From contig CAZGIM010000011.1 in NCBI GenBank assembly GCA_964525995.1, positions 1 through 64,000 of the forward strand: a DNA stretch of 64,000 nucleotides, given 5' to 3'. Under the pieces are notes generated by a model. The model saw only the letters and a list, made by a program, of their open reading frames with translations. It had not been told where the DNA came from and made no database searches. Position 1 is the stretch's first letter, and every line of letters starts with the position of its first letter. This document shows, one piece after another, positions 1-8,804 of the stretch. A program made the position numbers and the translations under genes. The DNA comes from CAIVAT01 sp964525995 (GTDB lineage Bacteria; Bacteroidota; Bacteroidia; Bacteroidales; FEN-979).

Positions 1-327
1 CGATCTCTTATGATTGTTTCTGTAAATTTACCCACTTACTTTTATAAAGAACCGATTTTTTTCATGTTTGGAAGAGTATTCAAACTGAATTTGTCCGGAG
101 TGGGAACAAATATTTATTCATAAAAACTATTACATTCCTTGTTACGTTGTGGAACCTCCATGAAATTTTTTACAAAGCCACGGAGGGTTTTACTAGTTTT
201 AGATTCTCTACAGCTCCCCAGTGAAAATCTGTGATTTTTGTTACACAGAGAACCGAGAATTTCATAGAGAGCCACAGCGCGCAAAGTCATGAATTATCAA
301 CGTTAAAGTAGATCTACAGCATTAAAA
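1..327. other. intergenic, no gene seen
   Basis: AT-rich stretch with stops in all frames and no recognisable protein, tRNA or hairpin. It ends at a low-complexity repeat that leads into the 3' end of the minus-strand DUF2142 gene. Confidence 0.5.
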
Positions 328-398
328 ATTCACTCATTCACTCAATCACTCAATCACTCAATAATTCGTCAATCGTAAATCATGTTCAATCGTAAATT
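328..398 (+). repeat. CACTCATT and AATCGTAAAT repeat modules
   Basis: A run of 8-base units of the form ATTCACTC/AATCACTC (328-362) is followed by two copies of AATCGTAAAT around CATGTTC (363-398). The second module recurs reverse-complemented at 11916-11952 and about 13178-13205, and the first at 13063-13131, 28783-28850 and 33511-33538. The block ends about 12 bases from the stop codon of the DUF2142 gene, matching the gene-edge position of the related composite repeats. Confidence 0.7.
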
Positions 399-409
399 AA
401 TACGGTCTC

Positions 410-2767
410 TTAAACCAAAACGATATAGAACCGGTTAATTACCATGATCAGGGCGTAAATCAACTCAAAAAGAACAACAGGCAACAGGAACCAGGGCAGA
501 TAATGTGTCTGAAACCGGGAAAAATCCTGAGATTCTTGTTTTACTGGTTTTTTCGGTGGGTTCTTCGCTTTCAGGGATCCCGGGTCTGTTTTTGAAAACC
601 TGCGATGTAAAAAGCCGGCCGGTCCGGAGGCATAGAACATCAACAGCAGCAGAGGAGCCAGGGGGATGAAGTACCTGCCTTGGACCCCGATAATATATTT
701 GGCCCCAACGAGGTTGCTGTAAAGGTAAAGCCCCGTTTCGATGATCGCCAGGCAAACCAGGAAAATCGCGAACAGTATGAGTTTTTGGGGCCACCAGATG
801 CGGATCGATCCGTTCCGGTCAATCGCCACGACGATAAAAACCAGCAACAGGTACAGAAAGACCATGAATGCAGGAATTCCGGTATCGTTCCATCCGAAAA
901 GCCCGACAAAGCTGGTCAGATACAACCCGGTATATTTAATTATAGTGGTGATCATGATTTCAAGATACCGGACGGGATTGCTCAGGATGAAATCCTTCTG
1001 TTCCCGGGCATTGTAAAGATCTTTTGCCGACCTGTCGGAAACGACAGCGCCGGGATCCTGTGCCGTTGAGGCCTGTTCCGGTGTCGTTCCGGTTTGTACC
1101 GCAGGATTCTTATGGGTATCAGCGGGTTCTTGCGGCATGCTTGCCTTGCCGGAAGCATCCTGTACCTGTGCGGCGCTGACCCCAACTGGCATGGCAGTAA
1201 CAGTCGGGCCGGGGGAAGAAGGAATTGACGGAATGGCTACGGCAGCCCGGGATTCCTGAACCAGGAGACTTCGGACACCTGCGACAACCTGTGGACTGAA
1301 TTGGGAAATTAAAACTCCGGAAAGCAATAACCCGGCCGCAATGAGAAGGTACTTTTTAATGTTGCCTGCTTTGGATACCGGAACGATGAGAAATACCATC
1401 GAAATAAGGAAATAGGGTGGTTTCATGCAGGCCAGGAGCGCCGTCAGGATAAATAGGGCAACGATGGATTTTGTTGTCAGCCGATCATTTCCCGAGTATG
1501 CGAATTTCAGGATCAGCGCGATCAGCAGCAACGACAGTCCGATGGTCGGAGCATCGTACGAAGCGGAGGCCATCTGCGAAACGGTCATGGGCATAACCCC
1601 GAGGAGGACAAAGATCCATTTTTGCACTGGCGTTATCCGGATGGCCAGAAAAATGAGGAAGATGGCTGTAATCAGGTTGAAAAACCGGGCCCAATACAGG
1701 TAAATTACGGGCACGTTTGAAAACAGTTTCCCGATGGCGATTCCCAATGCCTGTGGGAGGTAGGGTAGGGTATAGTTAACCGATTCGACATAGGTTCGTT
1801 GCCGGGAATCGAGCCGGATGGATTTCAGCGCGGCCATCTCTTTTGGGGAAAACTTTTCCCACGACTTGAATTTCATCCGTTCGCAGGCCGTTGCCGTCTG
1901 TTTTACTGCGACCGGCACCTCGTCAGGCATCCGCGCCAGGTTGAGTTCAGAGATCTCGTAAGCCCGGTAAAAATGAGCCGGCTCATCGGGAGTCTGAAAA
2001 GGGGGTGTTATAAACAGAAAGATCAGTCCGAAAATCGTGGCCGTCCCGACAAAAAAGTATTCGGGTTTCACGGTGAAGGAACGCAGCAATCGCAGGATCT
2101 GAGTCGACAGGATGATCGAAATGGTCAACAGGAGGATGATGATGCAAACCACGATAGCCGGGCCATTCATGAAGGCGAAGTTGGTCTCGTGGGTTCTGAT
2201 CCCGATACTTCCCCCGAGGGGTGAGACCTCCCTGGGATCGGCGATGGTTGCCGTGATGTCATCGTTCTGAATACGGGCGACAACAAACCTCCCGAAGCGG
2301 CTGGTCTTGTTCAGCGGAATGGCAAGGCAGTTGGAGGGATTACCATCGAAGGAAGCCAGTGCCACCGAGAACTTCTTGCCGGCCCCAATCCTGACGGGCT
2401 TCTTCGGTTTGAAGGAGTAATAATCAGCTTTGACGATTTCCTCCGACGAGAATCTTTTTGTAAAAAACACCCTTCCCGTCTCATCAAATAGGAGGAGGGT
2501 ATTGTTATTTATAGCCGTTTCGCTGGTCTTACCTAAATAAACTTCAATCTCCTCCAGGAAATCTTTTTTCATGGTGACCTCCTGGATGAAGAGAACCCCG
2601 GGTAAGAGGTTCCCAAAGTCAGCGTTTCCGCTTAATTCCGTCTCCTGGGTCGAGAAAAAGAAGTTGACCGGCCTTACCAGGAACAAGGCTGCCATTGCGA
2701 TTATCAGGAACGCCAATCCGGCAATAAGATTTTTGTATTTTTTCATCATCGGTTTGATCCGGATCAT
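410..2767 (-). CDS. DUF2142 family multi-spanning membrane protein
   Basis: A 785-residue integral membrane protein. After a first membrane segment (about residues 14-32) comes a roughly 170-residue predicted extracytoplasmic domain, then many hydrophobic segments to the C-terminus. The motif TPDEPAHFYRAYE near residue 260 marks DUF2142, whose members resemble GT-C glycosyltransferases with an acidic motif after a membrane helix. The family is often linked to surface polysaccharide work, but the substrate is unknown. Odd point: a Pro/Ala/Ser/Thr-rich low-complexity linker at about residues 500-585 interrupts two membrane blocks. The start could instead be the Met at 2749 or 2746 (MMKKYKN). 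A TATGTTTG promoter element lies 36 bases upstream. It is divergent from sufS. Confidence 0.75.
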   Translation of the reverse strand: MIRIKPMMKKYKNLIAGLAFLIIAMAALFLVRPVNFFFSTQETELSGNADFGNLLPGVLFIQEVTMKKDFLEEIEVYLGKTSETAINNNTLLLFDETGRVFFTKRFSSEEIVKADYYSFKPKKPVRIGAGKKFSVALASFDGNPSNCLAIPLNKTSRFGRFVVARIQNDDITATIADPREVSPLGGSIGIRTHETNFAFMNGPAIVVCIIILLLTISIILSTQILRLLRSFTVKPEYFFVGTATIFGLIFLFITPPFQTPDEPAHFYRAYEISELNLARMPDEVPVAVKQTATACERMKFKSWEKFSPKEMAALKSIRLDSRQRTYVESVNYTLPYLPQALGIAIGKLFSNVPVIYLYWARFFNLITAIFLIFLAIRITPVQKWIFVLLGVMPMTVSQMASASYDAPTIGLSLLLIALILKFAYSGNDRLTTKSIVALFILTALLACMKPPYFLISMVFLIVPVSKAGNIKKYLLIAAGLLLSGVLISQFSPQVVAGVRSLLVQESRAAVAIPSIPSSPGPTVTAMPVGVSAAQVQDASGKASMPQEPADTHKNPAVQTGTTPEQASTAQDPGAVVSDRSAKDLYNAREQKDFILSNPVRYLEIMITTIIKYTGLYLTSFVGLFGWNDTGIPAFMVFLYLLLVFIVVAIDRNGSIRIWWPQKLILFAIFLVCLAIIETGLYLYSNLVGAKYIIGVQGRYFIPLAPLLLLMFYASGPAGFLHRRFSKTDPGSLKAKNPPKKPVKQESQDFSRFQTHYLPWFLLPVVLFELIYALIMVINRFYIVLV

Positions 2768-2802
2768 AAATGGACAGGATTCTATTTCGTTTCAACAATG
2801 AA

Positions 2803-2810
2803 CAAACATA
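2803..2810 (-). promoter_or_regulatory. TAnnTTTG -7 element for the DUF2142 gene
   Basis: TATGTTTG on the minus strand matches the Bacteroidota -7 consensus. No clear TTG -33 partner was found at the usual distance. Confidence 0.4.
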
Positions 2811-2862
2811 AAGAAAAATCCGTTACCCATAAACGACAGATCATTTTCCGGGCTGTGTTATG

Positions 2863-2895
2863 TTTGTAATCTTTTACGGAATCGGCTTACCTTTG
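2863..2895 (+). promoter_or_regulatory. Bacteroidota promoter of sufS
   Basis: TTTG at 2863-2866, 21 bases, then TACCTTTG at 2888-2895. Both elements and their spacing fit the Bacteroidota primary-sigma consensus (TTTG, 17-23 bases, TAnnTTTG). The sufS ATG follows 62 bases later. Confidence 0.6.
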
Positions 2896-2957
2896 CATAG
2901 TCGCCAGATTATTTATAGGATGACCGGGCGACCCGTTAACAATCTACAAATCGAAAT

Positions 2958-4178
2958 ATGTCGTTAGATATTCAAAAGATACGGGAGAATTTCCCGATCC
3001 TGAAACAGCAGATTTACAAGCGGCCGCTGATCTATTTTGATAATGCCGCTTCGACCCAGAAACCCCGTCAGGTCATCGATGCCATCAGGCACTATTACGA
3101 GTCGGACAACTGCAACATTCACCGGGGGGTTCATTACCTGAGCGTCAAGGCGACCGAAGCTTACGAGGAAGCCCGGCGGGAGATCCGGCATTTCATCAAT
3201 GCAAAAAGCACCCACGAGATCATTTTCACGAAAGGAACCACCGAGTCGCTGAACCTGGTGGCATCTTCCTTTGGGAAAAAATTTGTTAGGCCCGGCGACG
3301 AGGTGATCACCACCATCATGGAGCACCACTCGAATTTTGTTCCCTGGCAGCAAATGTGCCTGGAGCGGGAAGCCCGGCTGCGGGTGGCGGGGATCGATGA
3401 TCAGGGAAAGCTCAACCTGGAAGAATTGGAAGGGTTGATCAACGAAAAAACAAGGCTGATCGCGGTTACCCACGTTTCCAACGTACTCGGTACGATCAAC
3501 CCGGTCAGCGAAATCATTGCACTGGCCCATCGCCACGATATCCCGGTCTTGATCGATGGCGCACAGGGAATCTCGCACCTGCCGGTCGATGTACAGGAGA
3601 TGGATTGCGAATTTTATTGCTTCAGTGGTCATAAAATGTATGCTCCGATGGGTATCGGGGTTCTTTATGGGAAAGAGCGCTGGCTGGAGGCTTTGCCGCC
3701 CTATCAGATGGGGGGAGAGATGATCCGGGAGGTCTTTGTTGATCGAACCACCTTCAACGACCTTCCCTTTAAATTTGAAGCCGGAACACCCAATGTGGAG
3801 GGGGTTGCCGGTTTGCGGAGCGCCGTAAAGTACCTTCAGGAGCTGGGAATGGGGGAGATCGCGGCTTATGAGAACAGCCTCCTGCACTACGCCACCGCGA
3901 AGCTGGCCTTGGTAAAAGATATCCGGATTTATGGAACTTCATCGCAAAAGGCAAGTCTTATCTCCTTCCTGATCGGGAATATTCACCCCTACGATGCCGG
4001 CATGGTGATCGACAAGATGGGAATCGCGGTCCGCACCGGCCATCATTGCGCGCAGCCCCTGATCGATTACCTGAAGATCGCCGGCACCATCCGCGCCTCC
4101 TTTGCATTTTACAATACCATCGAAGAAATCGATGAGCTGGTGAAGGCAGTTTATCGGGTCAGGGAGATGTTTTCGTGA
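2958..4178 (+). CDS. sufS: cysteine desulfurase SufS
   Basis: A 406-residue PLP-dependent group II cysteine desulfurase that takes sulfur from cysteine as a persulfide for Fe-S cluster assembly. The N-terminus has the family's YFDNAASTQKP motif. The PLP lysine is in FSGHKMYAPMG (Lys226) and the catalytic cysteine in RTGHHCAQP (Cys364), followed by the RASFAFYNT motif of SufS-type enzymes. Length is normal. sufBCD are not upstream in the window: the gene faces away from DUF2142. Its partner sufE lies 4.2 kb downstream on the same strand and a DUF59 SufT-like gene a further 4.6 kb on, so the usual suf order is kept but the operon is interrupted. Confidence 0.95.
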   Translation: MSLDIQKIRENFPILKQQIYKRPLIYFDNAASTQKPRQVIDAIRHYYESDNCNIHRGVHYLSVKATEAYEEARREIRHFINAKSTHEIIFTKGTTESLNLVASSFGKKFVRPGDEVITTIMEHHSNFVPWQQMCLEREARLRVAGIDDQGKLNLEELEGLINEKTRLIAVTHVSNVLGTINPVSEIIALAHRHDIPVLIDGAQGISHLPVDVQEMDCEFYCFSGHKMYAPMGIGVLYGKERWLEALPPYQMGGEMIREVFVDRTTFNDLPFKFEAGTPNVEGVAGLRSAVKYLQELGMGEIAAYENSLLHYATAKLALVKDIRIYGTSSQKASLISFLIGNIHPYDAGMVIDKMGIAVRTGHHCAQPLIDYLKIAGTIRASFAFYNTIEEIDELVKAVYRVREMFS

Positions 4179-4588
4179 GGATTCAGGGAAAAGAGTTGCC
4201 TTACGGTGTTATCGTGATCACCAGTTCCGGAGGTATGGGCGGTGTCGTCCTCATCCATTTCAGATGGTTGCCCCATCACGGAAATCGCATCGGCGACCTC
4301 CCCGATGATGATTACCTGTATTGATTCTGAGCCTTCTTTCTTTGTAAATTAGAATTTTGAATCATTCCGTGAATGCCTGAGGAGTAACATCCTCCCCGGC
4401 GTTTTCCCGGTTCTCTGACTGTAATATTTTTTCAGGGCAAAAAAGTATATAGTAAAAAGAGGATCAGAAGGGAAACCAACTTTAATGCGGTATATTCGAT
4501 GGCGGTCCGTATCGATTGCCCCAAGTATTTCATGATTGATTACTATCACAGATTTGAGTAAAATTTTTCAATAAAAGTTGCATTTCAT
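4179..4588. other. spacer with decayed remnants
   Basis: No intact gene recognised. A 49-codon plus-strand frame opens with a GTG overlapping the sufS stop (about 4175-4324) but matches nothing I know. A minus-strand frame in the same place reads VIIIGEVADAISVMG, which could be a degraded protein end. Bases 4336-4358 resemble 7376-7398, and 4354-4381 nearly match 8209-8236 (the ESFRE-LR scrap), so shared debris flanks the inserted blocks. Confidence 0.4.
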
Positions 4589-5200
4589 ATGATTATCTTA
4601 TACATTTGGGAAATGTTAAGTTCACTTTCATTCTACACAGGACTAAAGAGCACCACCACTCCGCAAAACCAGGAGCTGGCGAACATCATCATCCCGGATC
4701 AGACCGCCACGTGTTACGATGCCGTTCAGGTACTGACCGTCGCAGGGAACGGGAACACATTTCTGGTTGAGGATGGCGGAAGCATCACCCTGATTGCGGG
4801 AGTTAAAATAACACTTCTGCCCGGCGTTAAAGTTAATTCAGGGGGATACCTGCTTGGAAAGATATCCACTGATTTCTGTAATACCCTGTTAAACCCCCTT
4901 GCCTTAAATCCCGGGAATCTTGATAACCTGCTTTCCATTGATCCGGCTAACAAAACGGCATGGATAAAAATCTATCCAAACCCCACGGAAGACATTGTTA
5001 TCCTCGAACGCAGCGAGACTGAAATCCCCGCTATGGCATACGTAGTCATTTATACCCTGCAGGGGCAGACCATTACAAGGCAGACGCTGCAAAACGAAGG
5101 GCAGCATCAGTTTTCCCTGGCTGGATTTCCCGTTGGGATCTATGTGATAAAGGTCAGGACGGATACCCGGACCGAGATTGCGAAAATCATTAAGAATTGA
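4589..5200 (+). CDS. T9SS sorting-domain protein, probably a 5'-truncated remnant
   Basis: 203 residues. Residues about 30-110 are a small beta-rich module (CYDAVQVLTVAGNGNTFLV and IAGVKITLLPGVKVNSGGYL) typical of the region before the C-terminus in large secreted Bacteroidota proteins. Residues about 125-203 are a type A T9SS sorting domain (IKIYPNPTEDIVIL, FPVGIYVIKV), which directs export and anchoring by the type IX system. The N-terminus (MIILYIWEMLSSLSF) is not a convincing signal peptide and no catalytic or adhesive domain precedes the module. I read it as the surviving tail of a larger gene lost in rearrangement. It may be untranslated. Confidence 0.55.
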   Translation: MIILYIWEMLSSLSFYTGLKSTTTPQNQELANIIIPDQTATCYDAVQVLTVAGNGNTFLVEDGGSITLIAGVKITLLPGVKVNSGGYLLGKISTDFCNTLLNPLALNPGNLDNLLSIDPANKTAWIKIYPNPTEDIVILERSETEIPAMAYVVIYTLQGQTITRQTLQNEGQHQFSLAGFPVGIYVIKVRTDTRTEIAKIIKN

Positions 5201-5272
5201 CAATTGACAATTACTTTATGACTCATTTTTCATGAAAATTTCTTGTAGTAGTATGACCAAAAATAACGAAGT

Positions 5273-6760
5273 ATGAAAAAAATCTCCTTTTTTATCATGA
5301 TGTTACTGTTCAACAGCAGTTTAGTATTTTCCCAGGTTGGGATCAACACCGACAACAGCCCCCCGGATCCTTCCGCGATGCTGGATGTTAAATCGACAAA
5401 TAAAGGCGTTCTGATACCACGTATGACCTTCGCCCAGCGGAATGCCATTCAGAATCCGCAAGTCGGACTTATGGTGATTTGTACCAATTGCGGAGCGAAG
5501 TGGGGAGGAGGTAGCGCACCAAGTCTGAATATTTTTCTCAAAATGGAATGGGATTCGATTGGGCAATGGTACTCAGTTGATTACGATTGCCAGACTCCTG
5601 GTTATCCTATAGCAGGAACACATATTCCTTCTGTAAATCAGATTATATGGAATTGGAATCCCATACCCAGCGCTCTGGGATATAAATGGAATACGACAGA
5701 GAATTTCAGTACTGCCATTGATCTGGGTAATTCGACTTCTTACACAGAAAACGAGTTGACCTGTTTTACTTCCTACACAAGATATGTTTGGGCATATAAC
5801 GCTTGTGGTTCAGATCCAAACTGTGCAATACTTACTCAATCAACTTCTGCCCCGGCAATACCAAGCCCGGTTGAAGGAGTACATATTCCCTCTTCATATT
5901 ATATAATCTGGAACTGGAATCCGGTATCAGGGGCTACCGGGTACAAATGGAATTACACAAATGATTATAGTACTGCGCTTGACATGGGTACCGCTACTTC
6001 AACAACAGAAAACGGGATAAATTGTAATACCACGATCGTCAGATATGTTTGGGCCTATAGTACCTGCGGATTATCACAGGTCGCGACCATGACCCAGACC
6101 ACACTCGGTTGTCCGGCTAATTGTTTGCCACTCACCGATCCGCGTGATGGTAAAACTTACAACACCTTTTTGTATGGTACCCAATGCTGGATGAGAGAGA
6201 ACCTGAATATTGGAACCAGAATCTATGGAAGTCAGGAACAAACAAATAATCAGATTATTGAGAAATACTGTATTTCTGATGATGAGGCTAATTGCAATGT
6301 TTATGGAGGGCTTTATCAATGGGCTGAGATGGTTCAATACCTGAACGGTACAACAAATACAAATTCGTGGGACCCTGTTCCGACCGTAAATGTGACAGGG
6401 ATATGTCCACCGGGATGGCATCTGCCGAGCGATGAAGAATGGACGACACTGACTACACTTTTAGGTGGTGAAAGTGTTGCCGGAGGAAAGATGAAGGAAG
6501 CAGGAACTTCTCACTGGTGTTCACCAAACACAGGGGCCACCAATGAGAGTGGCTTCACAGGATTACCAGGAGGTTATAGACAAGGGGGAGGGAATGGGTC
6601 TTTCATAAATTGGACCTACTATGGTTTCTTCAGAGCTGCTTCGGAGTATTCGGCAACCAGTTCATGGTACAGGTACCTTTCTTATACTAATGTTTACATG
6701 AACGGATCCGCGTACTATAATAAAAGTTACGGATTTTCTGTTAGATGCCTCAAAGATTGA
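5273..6760 (+). CDS. secreted FISUMP-domain protein with two FnIII-like repeats
   Basis: 495 residues. A clear signal peptide (MKKISFFIMMLLFNSSLVFSQ) is followed by the common Bacteroidota start VGINTDNSPPDPSAMLDVKS, then two homologous modules of about 85 residues (about 105-190 and 195-280) sharing IIWNWNP, GYKWN and RYVWAY. The C-terminal half is a FISUMP (Fibrobacter succinogenes major paralogous) domain: DPRDGKTYNT, QCWMRENLN, CPPGWHLPSDEEW and the ending YGFSVRCLKD. Such proteins are exported and probably surface-exposed, with no known enzyme activity. The gene is more AT-rich than sufS or dxs, which fits acquisition by transfer. A possible intron-like sequence begins one base after the stop codon. 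Confidence 0.8.
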   Translation: MKKISFFIMMLLFNSSLVFSQVGINTDNSPPDPSAMLDVKSTNKGVLIPRMTFAQRNAIQNPQVGLMVICTNCGAKWGGGSAPSLNIFLKMEWDSIGQWYSVDYDCQTPGYPIAGTHIPSVNQIIWNWNPIPSALGYKWNTTENFSTAIDLGNSTSYTENELTCFTSYTRYVWAYNACGSDPNCAILTQSTSAPAIPSPVEGVHIPSSYYIIWNWNPVSGATGYKWNYTNDYSTALDMGTATSTTENGINCNTTIVRYVWAYSTCGLSQVATMTQTTLGCPANCLPLTDPRDGKTYNTFLYGTQCWMRENLNIGTRIYGSQEQTNNQIIEKYCISDDEANCNVYGGLYQWAEMVQYLNGTTNTNSWDPVPTVNVTGICPPGWHLPSDEEWTTLTTLLGGESVAGGKMKEAGTSHWCSPNTGATNESGFTGLPGGYRQGGGNGSFINWTYYGFFRAASEYSATSSWYRYLSYTNVYMNGSAYYNKSYGFSVRCLKD

Positions 6761-6761
6761 T

Positions 6762-7060
6762 GTGCGCCATGAGCGCGAAGCGGCGAATGGAGCACACCAC
6801 TGAACGCTTAGCGCATAACTATTGCAATGATGATAGAATATGAATTAAAACTTAAACACAAAGGCCTATCGGTATCGGCTATCAGGAGCAGGTATCAAAC
6901 CACCCTGCGGTGCTTTTCCACAACGGGAAAGGTATTGAGCGGACAGGGAGTAAGGGAGAATATGAGCCTCTCAGGTGAGTAAACAGGAGCTGAATGTAAA
7001 TGAACCGTGTAGAAAGTGTCGAAATTGAGGTCCATGGAGGATAGACGTAGGATGGTCGCA
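6762..7060 (+). mobile_element. possible truncated group II intron 5' end
   Basis: The sequence begins GTGCGCC (6762-6768), which fits the GUGYG 5' end of group II introns, and runs on as a structured GC-balanced stretch of non-coding appearance, unlike the AT-rich flanks (for example GGGAAAGGTATTGAGCGG at about 6927). It starts one base after the FISUMP stop codon. No reverse transcriptase frame or domain V hairpin follows, so only a 5' fragment would remain. Three imperfect units of CGTAGGATGGA (about 7042-7077) close the block. Recognition is by general appearance, without a structure model. Confidence 0.35.
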
Positions 7061-7406
7061 GGATGGACGTAGGATGATGCTTCTCGGAATGATCAAATAT
7101 TGTAAATAAGAATGAATTTCAATGCCATCTCATATTCAGCTTTTCCATTTCCCTGGATCAATAACAGCTCTCCGAAATTCCGGGGGACTATCTCTTTCGC
7201 ATTCCTGACCTCTTCACCAATTTCGGTAGCACGTCATTTTCTGGTCATCCACGGAGTTCGCTGCGGGTATTAATAGAACCCGATATCTTTCATTGTTCCA
7301 CGGATAACCATTGGATGAAAAGCAAGAACAATACGAAGTAAAAAATCATATTGTGCAAAAAAGAACCTCAATCTTTGTAAATTAGAAGTTTGAATTCTAA
7401 TTTGCA
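7061..7406. other. spacer, possible decayed coding remnant
   Basis: No intact gene. A minus-strand frame from about 7233 to 7093 reads as ordinary protein (ATEIGEEVRNAKEIVPRNFG and on to IYNI, then stop) but has no start and I do not recognise it. Bases 7376-7398 (TTTGTAAATTAGAAGTTTGA) closely match 4340-4360. Together with the intron-like stretch before it, the gap from 6761 to 7406 holds debris only. Confidence 0.35.
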
Positions 7407-8165
7407 TTGTGTATCTTTGAAGAAAAGGAGTACGAATCCTACCTCGCCAGGGGATTCTATCCGCGCATATACGACCGGAAACTGGATGCCGTGAAATGGC
7501 TCAATGATTATATTCTGAACTATATTGAAAGAGATGTAAGACAGCTTCAGAATATCGGCGATCTCCACAAATTTGAAAACTTTCTGAGACTTTGCGCCGG
7601 AAGCGCCGGCCAGCTTGTGAATTTTTCTTCCTTCGGGAATGAATTGGGAATTTCTTACCACACCGCCCAAAACTGGCTTTCGGTACTCGAGGCCAGCTTT
7701 ATCGTTTTCAGGCTCTATCCGTATTACAAAAATTTTAAAAAGCGGATGATCAAAACGCCAAAACTTTACTTCTACGACACCGGACTGGCCTGTGCCCTAT
7801 TAGGGATAAAATCTGCGACAGAACTTCAGCATAATTACGTTAAAGGCGGCCTGTTCGAAAATATGATCATCGCCGATATCATGAAAAACAGATTGAACCG
7901 GGGAATGAACCCGGATTTGTATTTCTGGAGAGATAGCACAGGGAATGAAGTTGATCTGATCATCGATGACGCGGAAGGCCCGGTTGCTGTGGAGATCAAA
8001 AGCGGCAGAACAATCGATCAGGGCTTCTTTAAAAACCTGAATTACTGGCAGGCAATGACCACTGGAGCAAAGGGCGGAGTGTTCCTTGTCTTTGGTGGAG
8101 AACAGTCACAAACCAGAAGCAATGCAACGGTTCTTCCTTGGAACAACCTTATTAAACTGACCTAA
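7407..8165 (+). CDS. DUF4143 ATPase C-terminal part, N-terminally truncated
   Basis: 252 residues matching the C-terminal two thirds of AAA_14/DUF4143 ATPases: YLARGFYPRIYD, YIERDVRQL, SYHTAQNWLSVLEASFIVF, KLYFYDTGLACALLG, FWRDSTGNEVDLI and VEIKSG (a PD-(D/E)XK-like DUF4143 region). The family is usually 380-420 residues and starts with a Walker A ATPase domain, which is missing here. An in-frame stop lies at 7398 and the only start is a TTG at 7407, in mid-domain. It is therefore probably a non-functional 5'-truncated gene. It lies in the block between sufS and sufE with other fragments. Confidence 0.75.
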   Translation: MCIFEEKEYESYLARGFYPRIYDRKLDAVKWLNDYILNYIERDVRQLQNIGDLHKFENFLRLCAGSAGQLVNFSSFGNELGISYHTAQNWLSVLEASFIVFRLYPYYKNFKKRMIKTPKLYFYDTGLACALLGIKSATELQHNYVKGGLFENMIIADIMKNRLNRGMNPDLYFWRDSTGNEVDLIIDDAEGPVAVEIKSGRTIDQGFFKNLNYWQAMTTGAKGGVFLVFGGEQSQTRSNATVLPWNNLIKLT

Positions 8166-8176
8166 AAGAAAGCAAT

Positions 8177-8333
8177 ATGGCTGTAAAACAGGTGGGGATG
8201 GAGCTTGAATCATTCCGTGAATACCTGAGGAGAGATAAAAACGAAGACGCCAAAACCCCGCTGCTGTATCCGTTGTTCAAAAAGCTTTTCGGCGACAAGT
8301 TCAGGATTGAAAGCGACAGCCAGACGGTTCCCC
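8177..8333 (+). pseudogene. scrap of a large N-6 DNA methylase-like gene
   Basis: A frame starting ATG at 8177 gives about 50 residues with ESFREYLRRDKNEDAKT and LLYPLFKKLFGDKF, which look like the N-terminus of large Bacteroidota DNA methylase/restriction-type proteins. The likeness stops near residue 50, where the sequence passes into the sufE promoter. A second copy of its ESFRE-LR part occurs at 4354-4381. I treat it as a broken gene; the family assignment is from memory of similar N-termini and is weak. Confidence 0.4.
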
Positions 8334-8357
8334 TGCCTACCCGCTCCTTTGTTTTTT

Positions 8358-8365
8358 TATCTTTG
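8358..8365 (+). promoter_or_regulatory. TATCTTTG -7 element of sufE
   Basis: An exact TAnnTTTG match 16 bases before the sufE ATG. Its position places the start at 8382 and argues against the upstream in-frame ATG at 8307. Confidence 0.55.
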
Positions 8366-8381
8366 CAGAAAAATTCCTTCA

Positions 8382-8804
8382 ATGACCATTGCCGAAACTG
8401 AAGCCCGCGTTACCGAAGAGTTCTCCTTGTTCGACGACTGGATGGACAAATACAATTACCTGATTGAATTGGGAAAGAGTTTGCCGGAAATTGACGAGCA
8501 GTATAAAACCGATCAGTATATCATTACCGGTTGCCAGTCGAAAGTGTGGCTGCATGCCGCGTATCGCGAAGGAAAAGTACATTATTCGGCCGACAGCGAT
8601 GCCATCATCACCAAAGGTATTGTAAGCATTCTGATACGGGTTCTGTCGGACCACTCACCGGATGAAATCATACAGGCCGACCTTGCCTTTCTCGATGGAA
8701 TCGGCTTGCGCGAACACCTGTCGCCCACCCGCAGCAACGGCCTCACCGCCATGATCAAACAGATGAAGTTGTATGCGCAGGTTTTCAAGATGAAACATTC
8801 GTAA
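8382..8804 (+). CDS. sufE: cysteine desulfuration protein SufE
   Basis: 140 residues from the ATG at 8382 (MTIAETEARVTEEF). SufE accepts persulfide sulfur from SufS and passes it to the SufBCD scaffold. The acceptor cysteine is in YIITGCQSKVWL (Cys51), and YLIELGKSLP near residue 26 and GLREHLSPTRSNGL near residue 111 are family motifs. An upstream in-frame ATG at 8307 would add 25 residues that lie across the promoter, so I reject it. The partner sufS is 4.2 kb upstream on the same strand. The intervening T9SS fragment, FISUMP gene and broken DUF4143 gene look inserted. Confidence 0.92.
   Translation: MTIAETEARVTEEFSLFDDWMDKYNYLIELGKSLPEIDEQYKTDQYIITGCQSKVWLHAAYREGKVHYSADSDAIITKGIVSILIRVLSDHSPDEIIQADLAFLDGIGLREHLSPTRSNGLTAMIKQMKLYAQVFKMKHS

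Noticed and set aside
3000..3887. 307-codon minus-strand frame antisense to sufS
   Set aside because: No domain or start signal; explained by the codon use of sufS on the other strand.
4175..4324. 49-codon frame overlapping the sufS stop with GTGA
   Set aside because: The overlap suggests coupling, but the product has no likeness to any family I know and the region shows decay in both strands.
7407..8165. Calling the DUF4143 gene an intact ATPase
   Set aside because: The Walker A domain is absent and an in-frame stop lies at 7398, so only the C-terminal part remains.
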